Shown: positions 19,794 to 30,908 of the stretch, piece by piece
How the letters are laid out: each line of letters begins with the position of its first letter
Position numbering within the stretch: position 1 is the stretch's first letter
From: Nostoc favosum CHAB5714
GTDB taxonomy: Bacteria; Cyanobacteriota; Cyanobacteriia; Cyanobacteriales; Nostocaceae
Assembly (NCBI RefSeq): GCF_020829495.1
Contig: NZ_JAIVFQ010000021.1
Span: 1 to 64,000 of the forward strand
DNA length: 64,000 bases
Direction of reading: 5' to 3'
Program-made: the position numbers and the translations under genes
Notes under the pieces: generated by a model
Seen by the model: only the letters and a program-made list of their open reading frames with translations
Told to the model about the DNA's origin: nothing
Database searches by the model: none

Positions 19794-21197
19794 ATGGTAA
19801 CTGTAAACAAGACTCTCGAACCATTAGAAGCGCAGGAGCCAACGCACTTCCATCGGATTGAAAAAACTTACAAAAATAATCAAGACTCAGATTACACTGA
19901 AAAAATTAAAGAACTGGGTCAGGAATTTAATTACGCCAAAAACAGCAATTATTATTGGAGTAAACCTGACCTTTCGCTTCTTTATGGAACTCCTCTTTAC
20001 GATGCGGCTTCTGACAGCCAAAAGCTAGCGCTTAACCATCTTTATTGGGTTGGTAATTATAACCATACTGCTGTTAGCGAAGCCAGTACAAGTATTTACA
20101 ACATGGTCACGTCTGGTGTTTTCCGTGCCGTTGGTGGTTATGAAACACTTTGTGATGAACTGGACTTTGAAACCGAGCAGGAAAGCTACCACATTCGTAC
20201 CTTTCAAAAGATAGGTTACAAATCGAAAATGGCTATTGTTGGCAAAACCATATTGGGTAATTCCCTTTATGGCAAAACAGAAAGAGACAATAATAGTTGG
20301 CTTAATCTTTTGATCCCTCAACCTGTACGAGAGTATTTCACCTCTACTCAAGGAAGTTCTCCCTTTTCAATACAGCGAGACAATACCTTAAGCGCGATCG
20401 CTAAGACAATGTTGAGCGATAAAAAACAGTATTATTCTCAGTATTTGAGAAATTTAGAAGAAAAAGGTGAGCCGATTCCCGCACCAGCAGATGGACTAGC
20501 AGGACGAATCGCACCCCGCCACTGGTTACGGTTTTTTACTGTTCACTGGGGTATGTCGCCGTTTATGGCGTGTCAATACTATTCCTTGCGCTACACGGCT
20601 AATGCGATTCTTAAGAATCAAGAATATCCTTATGTCAGGTATTACCGAGAGTTAGAGCAAAAAGGCGAGTATATTCCGACCCCAACAGCTGTTTCTTATT
20701 ACCACTTGTTGGATGAGGCTTTCCATACCACGATCTCTCAAACCATTGCCAGAGATATGTATAAGGATTTCCCGAAGCCAACTGCTTACGAGAAATTTAT
20801 ATCTGGTTCGATAGTCTATCAAATCCAACGCAACCTTTTGAGTGGACTTTCTGGAGTCTTACCTGGTCGTTGTGTTTACGATGACCGGATGTTGATGCTA
20901 TTTTTCTATAAGCTTTTGAAGTCTCCTTTATTTGATATGGAAACAAAAGAAGCACTTGATTGGATGGAAAAATGCTTTTGCCAAGAACACGAAGGCTTCC
21001 AAACCGGGCTGAAATATCATCAAAGTCTTTTGGAATTGATGCGGAGATTATTTAATCGCTTAGACTATCAGTGGTCTGTCAACCGTAATATGGGGATCAT
21101 GGCTGCTGGAGCCTCAATTGACAAAGCAATTCAAAACAATATTCCGGTCTTTAAAGAGTTCAAAAAATCGGTTCTAGCTCAAGAAAGTAATTCGTAA
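19794..21197 (+). CDS. CylC-like dimetal-carboxylate halogenase
   Basis: This 467-residue protein resembles the CylC family, distant relatives of the AurF-type di-iron oxygenases. CylC chlorinates an unactivated carbon of an ACP-bound fatty acyl chain. Candidate metal ligands are the Glu/His pairs in ETEQESYH (about 126-133) and in LLDEAFHTT (Glu308, His311), together with His251 in TVHWGMSPF. The assignment of individual ligands is inference. Position supports the call: it follows FAAL and ACP in the order seen in cyl-type clusters. A strong AGGAGA lies 8 bases before the ATG. No flavin or 2-oxoglutarate halogenase motif is present. Confidence 0.85.
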   Translation: MVTVNKTLEPLEAQEPTHFHRIEKTYKNNQDSDYTEKIKELGQEFNYAKNSNYYWSKPDLSLLYGTPLYDAASDSQKLALNHLYWVGNYNHTAVSEASTSIYNMVTSGVFRAVGGYETLCDELDFETEQESYHIRTFQKIGYKSKMAIVGKTILGNSLYGKTERDNNSWLNLLIPQPVREYFTSTQGSSPFSIQRDNTLSAIAKTMLSDKKQYYSQYLRNLEEKGEPIPAPADGLAGRIAPRHWLRFFTVHWGMSPFMACQYYSLRYTANAILKNQEYPYVRYYRELEQKGEYIPTPTAVSYYHLLDEAFHTTISQTIARDMYKDFPKPTAYEKFISGSIVYQIQRNLLSGLSGVLPGRCVYDDRMLMLFFYKLLKSPLFDMETKEALDWMEKCFCQEHEGFQTGLKYHQSLLELMRRLFNRLDYQWSVNRNMGIMAAGASIDKAIQNNIPVFKEFKKSVLAQESNS

Positions 21198-21224
21198 TTA
21201 ATTAAAGGGGGGCATAATATTTTG

Positions 21225-24200
21225 ATGGAAGCCATAGCAATTGTTGGCATTGGTTGCCGTTTTCCCAAAGCTAAAAATCCTGAGTCCTTTTGGCATCTCT
21301 TGCGTGATGGAGTAGATGCGATCGCCCAAGTACCACCAGAACGATGGGATATAAACGCCTTTTATGAATCTAAGCCAGCGACACCAGGAAAAATGAACTC
21401 CCGTTCGGGCGGTTTTTTAGATCAGGTAGATTTGTTTGATCCCAACTTTTTTGGAATTTCTGCCCGCGAGGCAGAACATCTAGACCCCCAGCAAAGATTA
21501 GTCTTGGAAATAGCTTGGGAAGCTTTAGAAAATACTGGACTTGTGCCAAAAACTCTAGCTGGTAGCCAAACAGGGGTGTTTATTGGTGTTACCAACGCTG
21601 ACTATCACAAAATTATCTACAAAGACTCTTCCCAGATCGGTGCATATAGTGCTACGGGTACTACCCCTTGCATTGCCGCCAATCGTCTATCCTACTTGCT
21701 AAATCTGCGTGGCCCCAGTATGGCCATAGATACGGCTTGTTCTTCGTCATTAGTGGCAATTCATTTAGCTTGCCAGAGTTTGCGAAACGGAGAGTCCAAT
21801 CTCTGCCTAGCTGGAGGAGTTAACTTGATGTTAGCTCCAGAACCTGCAATCTCTTGCTCCCAAGCTCAGATGATGGCTCCTGACGGTCGTTGTAAGACTT
21901 TTGACGCTAGTGCTGATGGTTATAGCAGAGGAGAAGGTTGCGGCGTAGTCGTACTTAAGCGTCTAGAAGATGCCCTCCGTGATGGAGACAACATTTTGGC
22001 GCTGATCAGAGGCTCGGCAGTTAACCAAGATGGTACAAGTAATGGACTGACAGCCCCTAATGGGCCTTCCCAGCAAGCAGTTATTCGCCAAGCCCTAGAA
22101 CAGGCTGGAGTCGCTCCAGCGCAGATTAGCTATGTAGAAGCTCACGGCACTGGCACTTCTTTAGGAGATCCCATTGAGGTCAAATCCCTCAAAGCCGTAC
22201 TAATGGAAGGTCGTTCCCCAGATCAACCCTGTTGGATTGGCTCAGTCAAGACCAACATTGGTCATTTGGAAGGTGCTGCTGGCATGGCTGGCCTAATCAA
22301 GGTGGTCTTACAAATGCAGCAACGGGAAATTGCTCCCCATCTGCATCTCAAGCAGCTTAATCCTTATATTTCTCTGGAAGGCACACCCTTTGCCATTCCA
22401 GTTGAGCTACAGCCTTGGTCTTCCCCTGGAAGTCGCTTGGCAGGGGTCAGTGCTTTTAGCTTCGGTGGTACCAATTGCCACATAATTTTAGAAGAAGCAC
22501 CGCTCCCAACCCCAGTCACGAGTGAAGTTGAACGCCCCCAGCACATTCTGACCCTATCGGCGAAAACTGCTCCGGCTCTAGCGGAACTGGCACAAGAGTA
22601 TCAAGATTTCTTTGCGTCTCATCCAGAAGTATCGTTGGCGGATGTCTGCTTCAGTGGCAATACGGGGCGATCGCATTTTGAGCATCGTCTCGCTGTTGTT
22701 GGTGAATCTGCTGTACATCTGTGTCAGCAATTGAGTGCTTTTGGCGCTGGAGAAGATACTTCCGGTCTTAGGAGTGGGCAATTAACGAAAAAGAAGTTGC
22801 CGAAGCTAGCATTTTTATTCACGGGTCAGGGATCGCAGTATGTCGGTATGGGTCGTCAACTCTACGATACCCAACCGATTTTTCGGGAAGCTATTGACAA
22901 ATGTTCCCAAATTCTGCATCCATATCTTAAGCAACCTTTACTTGAAATTCTCTATCCCAAAGCGGGCAAATCTTCGCCTTTAGATGAAACTGCTTACACT
23001 CAACCAGCTTTGTTTGCTCTGGAATATGCTCTATTTCAGTTATGGGAATCCTGGGGGATCAAACCAGATGCAGTGATGGGGCATAGTGTAGGTGAATATG
23101 CAGCTGCTTGTATTGCCGGGATATTTAGTTTAGAAGATGGTCTAAAGTTAATTGCCGAACGCGCTCGTTTGATGCAGGCATTGCCCCAAGATGGTGAAAT
23201 GGTGGCGGTGTTTGCGTCGGAAGCTTTAGTAACCTCAATTATTCAACCTTATGCCCAAGTGGCGATTGCTGCGATTAATGGCCCTAAGAATATAGTAATT
23301 TCTGGCGATCGCCACGTTATAGAAACAGTTACCAACATTCTGCGGACACAAGGAATCACGACAAAAAAATTACAAGTTTCTCATGCTTTCCACTCTCCCT
23401 TAATGGAACCAATGCTAGGTGAGTTTGAGCAAGTAGCCAAAAATGTTACCTACTCTTCACCTAAAATTAGCCTAATTTCCAATCTCACTGGTCAACCAAT
23501 TACAGATGAAATCGCTACTCCTGAGTATTGGTGCAATCATGTGCGGCAGCCAGTACGATTTGCAGACAGTATAGAGTCGCTGTATCAGAGGGGCTACAAG
23601 ATATTTGTAGAGATCGGCCCCAAGCCTATACTAATGGGAATGGGTCGTTATTGCTTACCGGAGGGAGAGGGAACTTGGTTACCTAGCCTGCGGACTGGGC
23701 GTGAAGATTGGCAACAAATCCTTGACAGTTTGGCGGTATTGTACATTAGTGGTGCGATCGTAGACTGGAATGGCTTTGATCGAGACTATGCCCGTCGTCA
23801 AGTGGTGTTACCAAATTATCCATTTCAACGCCAGCGCTATTGGTTGGAACCAGTTAATAATGGGCATTCAAAAATACAGTCTTTATCCCAAGATCGTATC
23901 CAGACCCAAATCTTCAATCTCTTGCATAAAGGGGAGACTGAAGAACTAGCCAAATACTTACAAACTGCAACACAATTCTCCCAAGAAGAAATTAAAGTAC
24001 TGCCTAAGCTGTTAGAAATATTAGCCAAGCAACATCAACAACAACTAACAGCAGCATCCTACAAAGATTGGCTCTACGAAGTTAGTTGGCAGCCCAAACC
24101 CCTTCAGTTGAAACAAATCAGCGATCAAGAACCTGGTAGCTGGCTGATTTTAGCTGATAGATGGGGTGTTGGACAAGCTCTAGCACATCTTTTACAAGAG

Positions 24201-25976
24201 CAAGGTGAAAGTTGTTTTCTGGTCTATCCTGGAGACGGCTATGAAGTTAAACAGCCTGGAACTTGGAGTGTTAACCCATCGAACCCAGCCGATTTTGAGC
24301 GGCTTTTCCAAGAGGTAGTGGAAACTAACAAGTTACCGTTAAAAGGAGTTGTTCACCTGTGGAGTTTAGAAGCAGGATTGACTTCAGAATTAACCGTCCC
24401 TTTAATAGAAAAGATTCAGGTTCTTGGTTGTGCCAGTACCCTGCATCTAGTGCAAGCTCTTGCCTCGCGCCTCGCCTCACCCCGTTTGTGGTTAGTAACC
24501 AGGGGAGCAGTACCAGCAGTATCCTCATTGCAAGCACCAGCCCAGGCTTCTTTGTGGGGATTGGGTAAAGTTATTGCTTTGGAGCATCCCAAGTTGTGGG
24601 GAGGACTACTAGATTTGGCTCCCGATGCTCCAACAGATGAAGCAGTAAATCTGTTAGCAGAGATTTGGGATTCTCAAGGGGAAGACCAAATCGCCTTCCG
24701 AGAAGGACGGCGTTATGTGGCTCGCCTGATCCGCAGTGAAGTTCCAGAGGCTCGTTCAGTGCGGTTGCAATCGGATCGGACATATCTAATTACTGGAGGG
24801 TTGGGGGCGTTAGGTCTAAAAGTAGCACAGTGGATGGTGGAGCAAGGGGCGCGGCACTTAATGCTGACCGGACGCAAAGAGGCATCTGCTGAAGTACTGC
24901 AAGCGATCGCTCAGATGGAAAAAATGGGAGCTAAAATAGCGATCGCCACTGCTAATGTAGCCCAATGGAGTGATATGGTCAGAGTATTCGAGGAGATTAA
25001 AACCTCGATGCCGCCTCTGGGAGGAATTTTCCAGGCTGTTGGTATGCTCCACGATGGCATCCTCCTACAGCAGGACTGGAAGTCCTTCGAGCAAGTTATG
25101 GCAGCCAAGGTCAGAGGAACTTGGATTCTGCATACCTTGAGTCAGCAGTTACAACTGGATTTCTTTGTAACATTTTCCTCAGCTGCGGCGTTATTAGGTT
25201 CGCCAGGTCAAGGAAATTATGCAGCCGCTAATGCTTTCATGGATGCCTTAGCCGATTATCGTCGGGCGTCGGGACTGCCAGGATTGAGCATCAACTGGGG
25301 ACTCTGGAAAGATGCTGGCATGGCTACAAGTCTGGGAAACCTCCACCAAGCAAGATTAGCTGCCCAAGGAATTGAGTCAATACCACTAGAGCAGGGATTG
25401 CAGATATTAGGAAATTTGCTAGGAAAGGATACAGCCCAAGTAGGAGTATTGCCAGTTAACTGGTCTAAGTTCTGCCAACAAATTCCTCAAGGTGTGGTTT
25501 TGCCATTTCTGGAATCTTTCATTGCAATAGATAAAAAACCATCGTTGCAGCGAACAAAATTTTTACAACAGTTAGAAACAACTCCTGTAAACGAGCGGCA
25601 AACTCTTTTAATTGCTCACATCCAAACTGAACTTGTTAAGCTTTTAGGGATTGATTCATCGGAATTAGAGCCGCAACAAGGTTTTCTTGATCTCGGCATG
25701 GATTCTCTGATGGCGGTGGAGTTGAAAAACCGTTTGGAAAGTACTCTGAGTTGTTCTCTACCTGCAACTTTAGTTTTTGACTATCCCACAATCGAAGCGC
25801 TTGTCGATTATCTACTGAAAGATGCGATCGCATCTTTAATTTCTGATGAATCTGCTGTGGAGTCACAAGAAACCAACCATGAGGAGCAAGTTGTAACTGA
25901 TTCATATTTAGACGATTTATCAGACAGCGAAGCCGAAGCACTGCTGCTTGGTAGATTAGACAGCATGAGGTATTGA
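21225..25976 (+). CDS. Type I polyketide synthase module (KS-AT-KR-ACP)
   Basis: This 1583-residue single module extends the starter acyl chain by two carbons and reduces the beta-keto group. The KS (1-430) has the full triad Cys172 (DTACSSS), His307 (EAHGTGT) and His347 (KTNIGH). The AT (about 525-860) has Ser621 in GHSVGE and the malonyl-type HAFH motif near 720. The KR (about 1185-1360) has GGLGALG and the catalytic Tyr1332 ([11 protein letters not shown]). Its GMLHD loop resembles the B-type LDD motif, but stereochemistry is not certain. The ACP serine is Ser1494 (LGMDSLM). There is no DH or ER, so a 3-hydroxyacyl product is expected. The C-terminal tail ([16 protein letters not shown]) is a typical docking helix for the next PKS, whose gene starts after 4 bp. 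I prefer ATG 21225 to the TTG before it. Confidence 0.95.
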   Translation: MEAIAIVGIGCRFPKAKNPESFWHLLRDGVDAIAQVPPERWDINAFYESKPATPGKMNSRSGGFLDQVDLFDPNFFGISAREAEHLDPQQRLVLEIAWEALENTGLVPKTLAGSQTGVFIGVTNADYHKIIYKDSSQIGAYSATGTTPCIAANRLSYLLNLRGPSMAIDTACSSSLVAIHLACQSLRNGESNLCLAGGVNLMLAPEPAISCSQAQMMAPDGRCKTFDASADGYSRGEGCGVVVLKRLEDALRDGDNILALIRGSAVNQDGTSNGLTAPNGPSQQAVIRQALEQAGVAPAQISYVEAHGTGTSLGDPIEVKSLKAVLMEGRSPDQPCWIGSVKTNIGHLEGAAGMAGLIKVVLQMQQREIAPHLHLKQLNPYISLEGTPFAIPVELQPWSSPGSRLAGVSAFSFGGTNCHIILEEAPLPTPVTSEVERPQHILTLSAKTAPALAELAQEYQDFFASHPEVSLADVCFSGNTGRSHFEHRLAVVGESAVHLCQQLSAFGAGEDTSGLRSGQLTKKKLPKLAFLFTGQGSQYVGMGRQLYDTQPIFREAIDKCSQILHPYLKQPLLEILYPKAGKSSPLDETAYTQPALFALEYALFQLWESWGIKPDAVMGHSVGEYAAACIAGIFSLEDGLKLIAERARLMQALPQDGEMVAVFASEALVTSIIQPYAQVAIAAINGPKNIVISGDRHVIETVTNILRTQGITTKKLQVSHAFHSPLMEPMLGEFEQVAKNVTYSSPKISLISNLTGQPITDEIATPEYWCNHVRQPVRFADSIESLYQRGYKIFVEIGPKPILMGMGRYCLPEGEGTWLPSLRTGREDWQQILDSLAVLYISGAIVDWNGFDRDYARRQVVLPNYPFQRQRYWLEPVNNGHSKIQSLSQDRIQTQIFNLLHKGETEELAKYLQTATQFSQEEIKVLPKLLEILAKQHQQQLTAASYKDWLYEVSWQPKPLQLKQISDQEPGSWLILADRWGVGQALAHLLQEQGESCFLVYPGDGYEVKQPGTWSVNPSNPADFERLFQEVVETNKLPLKGVVHLWSLEAGLTSELTVPLIEKIQVLGCASTLHLVQALASRLASPRLWLVTRGAVPAVSSLQAPAQASLWGLGKVIALEHPKLWGGLLDLAPDAPTDEAVNLLAEIWDSQGEDQIAFREGRRYVARLIRSEVPEARSVRLQSDRTYLITGGLGALGLKVAQWMVEQGARHLMLTGRKEASAEVLQAIAQMEKMGAKIAIATANVAQWSDMVRVFEEIKTSMPPLGGIFQAVGMLHDGILLQQDWKSFEQVMAAKVRGTWILHTLSQQLQLDFFVTFSSAAALLGSPGQGNYAAANAFMDALADYRRASGLPGLSINWGLWKDAGMATSLGNLHQARLAAQGIESIPLEQGLQILGNLLGKDTAQVGVLPVNWSKFCQQIPQGVVLPFLESFIAIDKKPSLQRTKFLQQLETTPVNERQTLLIAHIQTELVKLLGIDSSELEPQQGFLDLGMDSLMAVELKNRLESTLSCSLPATLVFDYPTIEALVDYLLKDAIASLISDESAVESQETNHEEQVVTDSYLDDLSDSEAEALLLGRLDSMRY

Positions 25977-25980
25977 ACAG

Positions 25981-28878
25981 ATGAATTCAGAACAAGAAAA
26001 GACTGTATCACCCATCAAGCGGGCACTTCGGGCTATTGAAGACCTGCAAGCCAAAGTTGACCTGCTAGAGTACGCCAAACGAGAACCAATTGCCATCATT
26101 GGCATGGGTTGCCGATTTCCCGGTGCTGACAATCCAGAGGCATTCTGGCAACTGTTACGCAACGGAGTTGATGCCATTACTGAAGTTCCTGCCGATCGCT
26201 GGGATATTGAAAAATTCTATGACCCAGATCCTGATGCACCTGGTAAAGTGTGTACCCGCAAAGGCGGTTTTTTGACCCAGGTAGATGGCTTTAACCCAGA
26301 ATTTTTTGGGATTTCAGCTAGGGAAGCAGCAAGTATTGATCCCCAACAACGGCTCTTACTAGAGGTTGGTTGGGAGGCTTTAGAAAATGCAACTCTTGCA
26401 CCAGAGCATTTGTATAACAGTTCTACAGGAGTGTTTATCGGCATTTACCTCAATGATTACAGCAAGGTAATGTCCTCAGTAGGAGACTCAACCCAAATCG
26501 ACGCTTTTAGTGCGATCGGCAACTCCTTGAGCGTAGCGGCTGGGCGCTTGTCGTATATTTTAGGGCTAAAAGGCCCGAGTATGGCGATCGATACTTCTTG
26601 TTCTTCTTCATTAGTTTCAGTGCATTTGGCTTGTCAAAGTTTGCGGCTGGGAGAATGCAATCTAGCCTTAGCTGGCGGAGTTGGTTTGAATCTCGTCCCA
26701 GACACCAGCATTGCTCTCTCCAAGTCACGGATGCTAAATCCTAACGGTCGCTGTCAAACCTTTGATGCTGCTGCAAATGGCTTTGTGAAAGGAGAAGGGT
26801 GTGGTGTCGTCGTCCTCAAGCGTCTCAAAGATGCTTTGGCTGACGGGGATAATATTTTAGCCATGATTCGGGGTTCTGCGGTTAATCACAATGGTCGCAG
26901 TAGTAGCTTGATTGCTCCTAATGGGATGTCTCAGCAAGCTACGATTCGCCAAGCCTTAGAAAATAGTGGCGTAGACTCAGCCCAGATTGACTATGTAGAG
27001 GTTCAGGGTACTGGGACATCAGTTGGAGAACCGATTGAGGTGGCGGCTTTGGGGGCAGTGTTTAGTAAGAATCGTCCTCAAGATCAACCTTTGGTTATTG
27101 GTTCAGTAAAAACCAACATTGGTCACTTAGAACCCGCTTCTGGGATCGCCAGTTTAATGAAAGTGGTGCTGGCTTTACAACATGGAGAAATCCCACCCCA
27201 TCTGCATTTTCAGCAGCCTAATCCTAACATTAAATGGGATGAATTCAGGCTAAAAGTTCCAACTGAGCGAATGCCCTGGACTGTAGGAGCAAAAAGCCGA
27301 CTGGCGGGAGTGAATACCTTTGGCTTTAGCGGCACTAACGCTCATGTGATTTTGGAAGAGGCTCCAATTTCAGAAGTAGCGCCAAGGTCAATAGAACGCC
27401 CCCTACACCTACTAGCATTATCAGCGAAGACAGACGAAGCTCTGATCCAGTTAGCCGAACGGTATGAGAAACACTTGGCTGCTAACCCAGACTTAGCTTT
27501 AGGAGATATCTGCTTTAGTGCCAATAGTGGGCGATCGCACTTTCAGCATCGCTTAAGTGTGGTAGCATCTTCAACTACCGAACTTTATGAAAAGCTAGCC
27601 ACCTTCCGCGCTAGGCAAGAAGTAGCAGGGTTATTTAAAGGAAAAGTAGCAGGTTCTCCGAAAATAGCCTTCATTTTCACAGGCTTGAGCTACCAGTATC
27701 TAGGAATGGGGCGTAAACTCTACGAAACCCAACCTACCTTCCGTGCTGCCCTCGACCATTGCGATCAAATCCTGCGTACTTATTTAGAGCAACCATTACC
27801 AGAGATACTTTTCTCTCAATCTTCCCCTACCCCCCCTGTCCTCTTCTCCCTAGAGTATGCCCTTTTCCAGTTATGGAAATCCTGGGGTATACAACCCACC
27901 GCAGTTATGGGTAACGATGTTGGGGAATATGTTGCTGCCTGTGTAGCTGGAGTTTTCAGCTTGGAAGATGCTTTGAAGTTGGTTGTCAAGTCTCAAGTGG
28001 AGGAGTTTGAGCAAATCACTAGGGAAGTAACCTACTCCCAACCACGAATTCCCGTAGTTTCTCATCTAACTGGTGAAATAACGACCCCTCAGTATTGGTC
28101 TGAGCAAGTACGAAAACCCGTAAATGCAGCCAGCGTAGATATTCTAGCTCAACAGGGGTACGAAATATTTATAGAAATAGGTAGCGATCGCTTGTCTAAG
28201 AACGAAAAAGTTTCCCTTCCTAGTCTGCATCCAGAAAAAGAAGATTGGCAACAGCTACTAGAAAGTTTGGGGACTTTATATGTACATGGGGCAAAAGTAG
28301 ACTGGTTAGCTTTTGACCTAGATTACTCGCGTCAACGTCTGCAATTACCAACCTATCCCTGGCAGCGAAAGCGCCACTGGTTTGGAGCTAATCGTAATGG
28401 GCACGAGAAAGTTGAGAGCTTCTCCCCGAATAAATCTTTCAAGAATGCAGACTTCAAACAATTAGTCAAGCAGTTAGAAATGACCACAGAACTCTCACAA
28501 GCAGAGTTGAATTTGCTGCCGAGACTGCTTGAGCTATTAGAGAAGCAACAGCAGCAGACCGAAACTGAGGAGGAAACTAACATAACATTGCAGCAACTCA
28601 GTCTCAAATCTCTAACAGCAGAAGATATTCAAGCTTGGTTAGTTAACCAAATTGCCCAAGAACTGGGAGTCAAACCCGATGAAATCAATGTCCGCCTACC
28701 TTTTGACAGTTACGGCTTAGATTCCGTACTAGCGATCGCCATTGCCAGTACTGGAAAACAATTCCTCGGACTTGATATGTCTCCACTTCTCTTAGTGCAT
28801 TATCCCACTATAGAGTCACTTTCACAGCACTTAGCCAAAGAAGTAGAAGCTTCTGAATCAGAAACCTTTGAAATTTAA
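25981..28878 (+). CDS. Degenerate PKS module (KS0-AT0-ACP)
   Basis: This 965-residue protein begins with a coiled-coil docking segment (about 1-35) that fits the tail of the preceding PKS. The KS keeps Cys207 (DTSCSSS) and His382 (KTNIGH), but the first catalytic histidine is replaced: QGTGT at 342-346 instead of HGTGT, a change that in KS0 domains blocks condensation. The AT is also dead: GHSVGE has become GNDVGE (Asp646 in place of the nucleophilic Ser), FTGQGSQ has become FTGLSYQ, and compared with the upstream PKS about 83 residues covering the substrate motif are missing after residue 670. The C-terminal ACP is intact (YGLDSVLAI). There is no KR. The module can probably only accept and pass on an acyl chain. 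Its acidic tail (EASESETFEI) could bind the docking domain of the next protein. Confidence 0.9.
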   Translation: MNSEQEKTVSPIKRALRAIEDLQAKVDLLEYAKREPIAIIGMGCRFPGADNPEAFWQLLRNGVDAITEVPADRWDIEKFYDPDPDAPGKVCTRKGGFLTQVDGFNPEFFGISAREAASIDPQQRLLLEVGWEALENATLAPEHLYNSSTGVFIGIYLNDYSKVMSSVGDSTQIDAFSAIGNSLSVAAGRLSYILGLKGPSMAIDTSCSSSLVSVHLACQSLRLGECNLALAGGVGLNLVPDTSIALSKSRMLNPNGRCQTFDAAANGFVKGEGCGVVVLKRLKDALADGDNILAMIRGSAVNHNGRSSSLIAPNGMSQQATIRQALENSGVDSAQIDYVEVQGTGTSVGEPIEVAALGAVFSKNRPQDQPLVIGSVKTNIGHLEPASGIASLMKVVLALQHGEIPPHLHFQQPNPNIKWDEFRLKVPTERMPWTVGAKSRLAGVNTFGFSGTNAHVILEEAPISEVAPRSIERPLHLLALSAKTDEALIQLAERYEKHLAANPDLALGDICFSANSGRSHFQHRLSVVASSTTELYEKLATFRARQEVAGLFKGKVAGSPKIAFIFTGLSYQYLGMGRKLYETQPTFRAALDHCDQILRTYLEQPLPEILFSQSSPTPPVLFSLEYALFQLWKSWGIQPTAVMGNDVGEYVAACVAGVFSLEDALKLVVKSQVEEFEQITREVTYSQPRIPVVSHLTGEITTPQYWSEQVRKPVNAASVDILAQQGYEIFIEIGSDRLSKNEKVSLPSLHPEKEDWQQLLESLGTLYVHGAKVDWLAFDLDYSRQRLQLPTYPWQRKRHWFGANRNGHEKVESFSPNKSFKNADFKQLVKQLEMTTELSQAELNLLPRLLELLEKQQQQTETEEETNITLQQLSLKSLTAEDIQAWLVNQIAQELGVKPDEINVRLPFDSYGLDSVLAIAIASTGKQFLGLDMSPLLLVHYPTIESLSQHLAKEVEASESETFEI

Positions 28879-28884
28879 GTTAAG

Positions 28885-28955
28885 CATTTCTTCCTTCCTT
28901 TCTCTCTCTTTCTTTCTTTCTTTGTGTCCTTTGCGTCCTTTGCGGTTCGTTCAAA
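28885..28955. repeat. CT-rich low-complexity tract
   Basis: A pyrimidine-rich stretch made of TTTC/CTTT units and GTCCTTTGCG words lies in the 164-bp gap between the degenerate PKS gene and the docking-domain gene. A similar purine-rich (reverse) version lies near 30955-30980. It is repeat debris with no coding role. Confidence 0.6.
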
Positions 28956-29042
28956 AAAAATGACTTTTAGAAAGAGTTTTAGCCTTAACTTAATCTCCTG
29001 ACCCCTGAATTCTGTTTACATAACAAAAAAAATGGTGAATCT

Positions 29043-30908
29043 ATGAACGTATCAGAGCTTTTGGAAAATCTTAATCATCAAGGCGTTCAGTTGTGGGCCG
29101 ATAATGATAAACTCAAGATTAATTCTCCGAAAGGATTACTAACAGCAGAAATCCGCACCGAACTAGCTGAACGCAAAACAGAAATTCTCGCCTTTCTGCA
29201 AAAAAGTAACCATGCCATTAGTGATAGTTCTACAACTAAAGCTCAAGACCTGAGCTTGCAAACAATTGGCCGTTTGATTGGTGGTTATTGTCGTAAAATT
29301 ACAGGCTTTATTCCTCCTGTCATCGATCCAAAACTGATGGCAAATAAGCTAAAAGTTACCTTTAGACCTTTGCCTAATGGTTACAAAGAAGAAACAGTTT
29401 TACAGTTTAGGAAAGAATTAGAACATAAATTACAAGAAAACGGAGTTCAAATATTATCTTGGGAAGAAGCAACTAAAGATTTTAACTACGAAATTACTAT
29501 TCCCTTGATTAATTGGAAAAAAAATATCACAACAAGGGTAGTTAAATCAGGTGTTAATGCTGTCGTAGATGTTGAAAAACATCCTTCTTTAGTTGGGAAA
29601 GCAAAAATATTTTTAGCAGAATTGCTCTATCGATTATATTCTCGTTTTGTTTTCAACAATAACCCAATATCTGCTTCTAAAATCATGCAATTTATCAGTT
29701 GGGCTGAAGAGAGTGTCCAACCACTTGAAGACCCAACAAATACTCAAGCGATCGTTTTAACAAAACTTAATCCAAAGCTAGTCGATCCAGAAATTCCTTA
29801 TCAGCAAAAGATTCCAATTGGTGTAAATACCCTCATCAAGAACTTTTCGGAAATTGTGATTGGGGTTGACAACACCAATATCTCTATCTTAAACATGAAC
29901 CTCTCAGACTCGGTATTTTCTACAGAGTTCCTTGATGAGTTCGTTTCTAAGTCTTTAATTCCTAAAATCTTTGTACCAATTCAACCATTACCTTTAAGTC
30001 GATTTGAAATTGGTGAATATGACGCGAAAGCATCTGTCTATGCAGGCCAATTAGTCAAATTGGGTAAAGAATTAGCATCAACAGAGTTACTACCTTCTGG
30101 GTTTAAAATTAACGATGTGATGAAAAGAAAGTCTCACCGAGATATTGTAGACTGGATGATAAATGGCAGAACCGGAGTTTCTTACGGTTTTGTTGCTTAC
30201 GCCGAACCTCCACAATATATCGGTGCTGTAGAAATATCCGAAAGGGAGTGGGACAGCTTATCAACGATCGCAGGATTCAGCCGTGATGAACTGCGTCAAA
30301 ATGAAATCGGTAGAAGGTATATCAAAACCAAGATTGCGGAAAAATACGTATTTAAACAGATACCAGATATCTGGCTTGCTAGTTCTCGTTCAGGCTCAAA
30401 TAAAACAAACCTGAATTTAGAAACAGACGTGTTTCGGGTTGGATTACAAGACAGGTTATTACTCCAATTACCAAAAGGACTTGATTCTGTAGTAGGTGAT
30501 ATCAAACCATCTTACGATATCTATGTCATGGTGGCGATCGCACTGGCTGCTGCTTTATACGCACCAAAGTTAATTGAAAATGGGATGCCAATGGTTCATT
30601 TCCACGGATATCCTTCAAAAGAGTGGTTGCAACCCCATGAATACTGTACTGGAGTTCAAAATCCCTCGGTTCCTTGTGGAACTTATGAATCAGGAGTTTT
30701 TAATTTCTTAGGTATATACAATCTAGTGAATAAATATGGCAGCAATATTGCCTTAGCCAGTCTGATAGAACCAGATCATGGCACCAATATCATCGCCTCT
30801 GACTGGAAATATTTACTAGCCAGAATTAAAACTGGAGTTGAACAGGAACAAATTGAACTGGGTGGTAAGCATTTCCCTTCTCTAAAAGAAAGCGTTGCTA
30901 CTCCCTAG
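29043..30908 (+). CDS. TubC-docking-domain protein of unknown catalytic function
   Basis: This 621-residue protein has residues 1-55 (ELLENLNHQGVQLWADNDKL, ending EILAFLQK) that match the TubC N-terminal docking domain, used by NRPS/PKS proteins to receive a chain from an upstream carrier. The remaining 565 residues match no enzyme family I recognise. They contain no adenylation, condensation (HHxxxDG), ketosynthase, thioesterase (GxSxG) or P-loop motif. The C-terminal part has a cluster of possibly catalytic or metal-binding residues: His519, His521, His532, Glu533, Cys535, Cys545, Asp578, His579. There is no signal peptide, and a short hydrophobic stretch near 493-507 is the only candidate membrane contact. 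It follows the KS0-AT0-ACP module, so it may act on, release or divert the chain on that ACP. Confidence 0.85.
   Translation: MNVSELLENLNHQGVQLWADNDKLKINSPKGLLTAEIRTELAERKTEILAFLQKSNHAISDSSTTKAQDLSLQTIGRLIGGYCRKITGFIPPVIDPKLMANKLKVTFRPLPNGYKEETVLQFRKELEHKLQENGVQILSWEEATKDFNYEITIPLINWKKNITTRVVKSGVNAVVDVEKHPSLVGKAKIFLAELLYRLYSRFVFNNNPISASKIMQFISWAEESVQPLEDPTNTQAIVLTKLNPKLVDPEIPYQQKIPIGVNTLIKNFSEIVIGVDNTNISILNMNLSDSVFSTEFLDEFVSKSLIPKIFVPIQPLPLSRFEIGEYDAKASVYAGQLVKLGKELASTELLPSGFKINDVMKRKSHRDIVDWMINGRTGVSYGFVAYAEPPQYIGAVEISEREWDSLSTIAGFSRDELRQNEIGRRYIKTKIAEKYVFKQIPDIWLASSRSGSNKTNLNLETDVFRVGLQDRLLLQLPKGLDSVVGDIKPSYDIYVMVAIALAAALYAPKLIENGMPMVHFHGYPSKEWLQPHEYCTGVQNPSVPCGTYESGVFNFLGIYNLVNKYGSNIALASLIEPDHGTNIIASDWKYLLARIKTGVEQEQIELGGKHFPSLKESVATP

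Noticed and set aside
25981..28878. KSQ-type loading module
   Set aside because: In KSQ the active-site Cys is Gln; here the Cys is kept and the Gln replaces the histidine of HGTGT, which is the KS0 situation.
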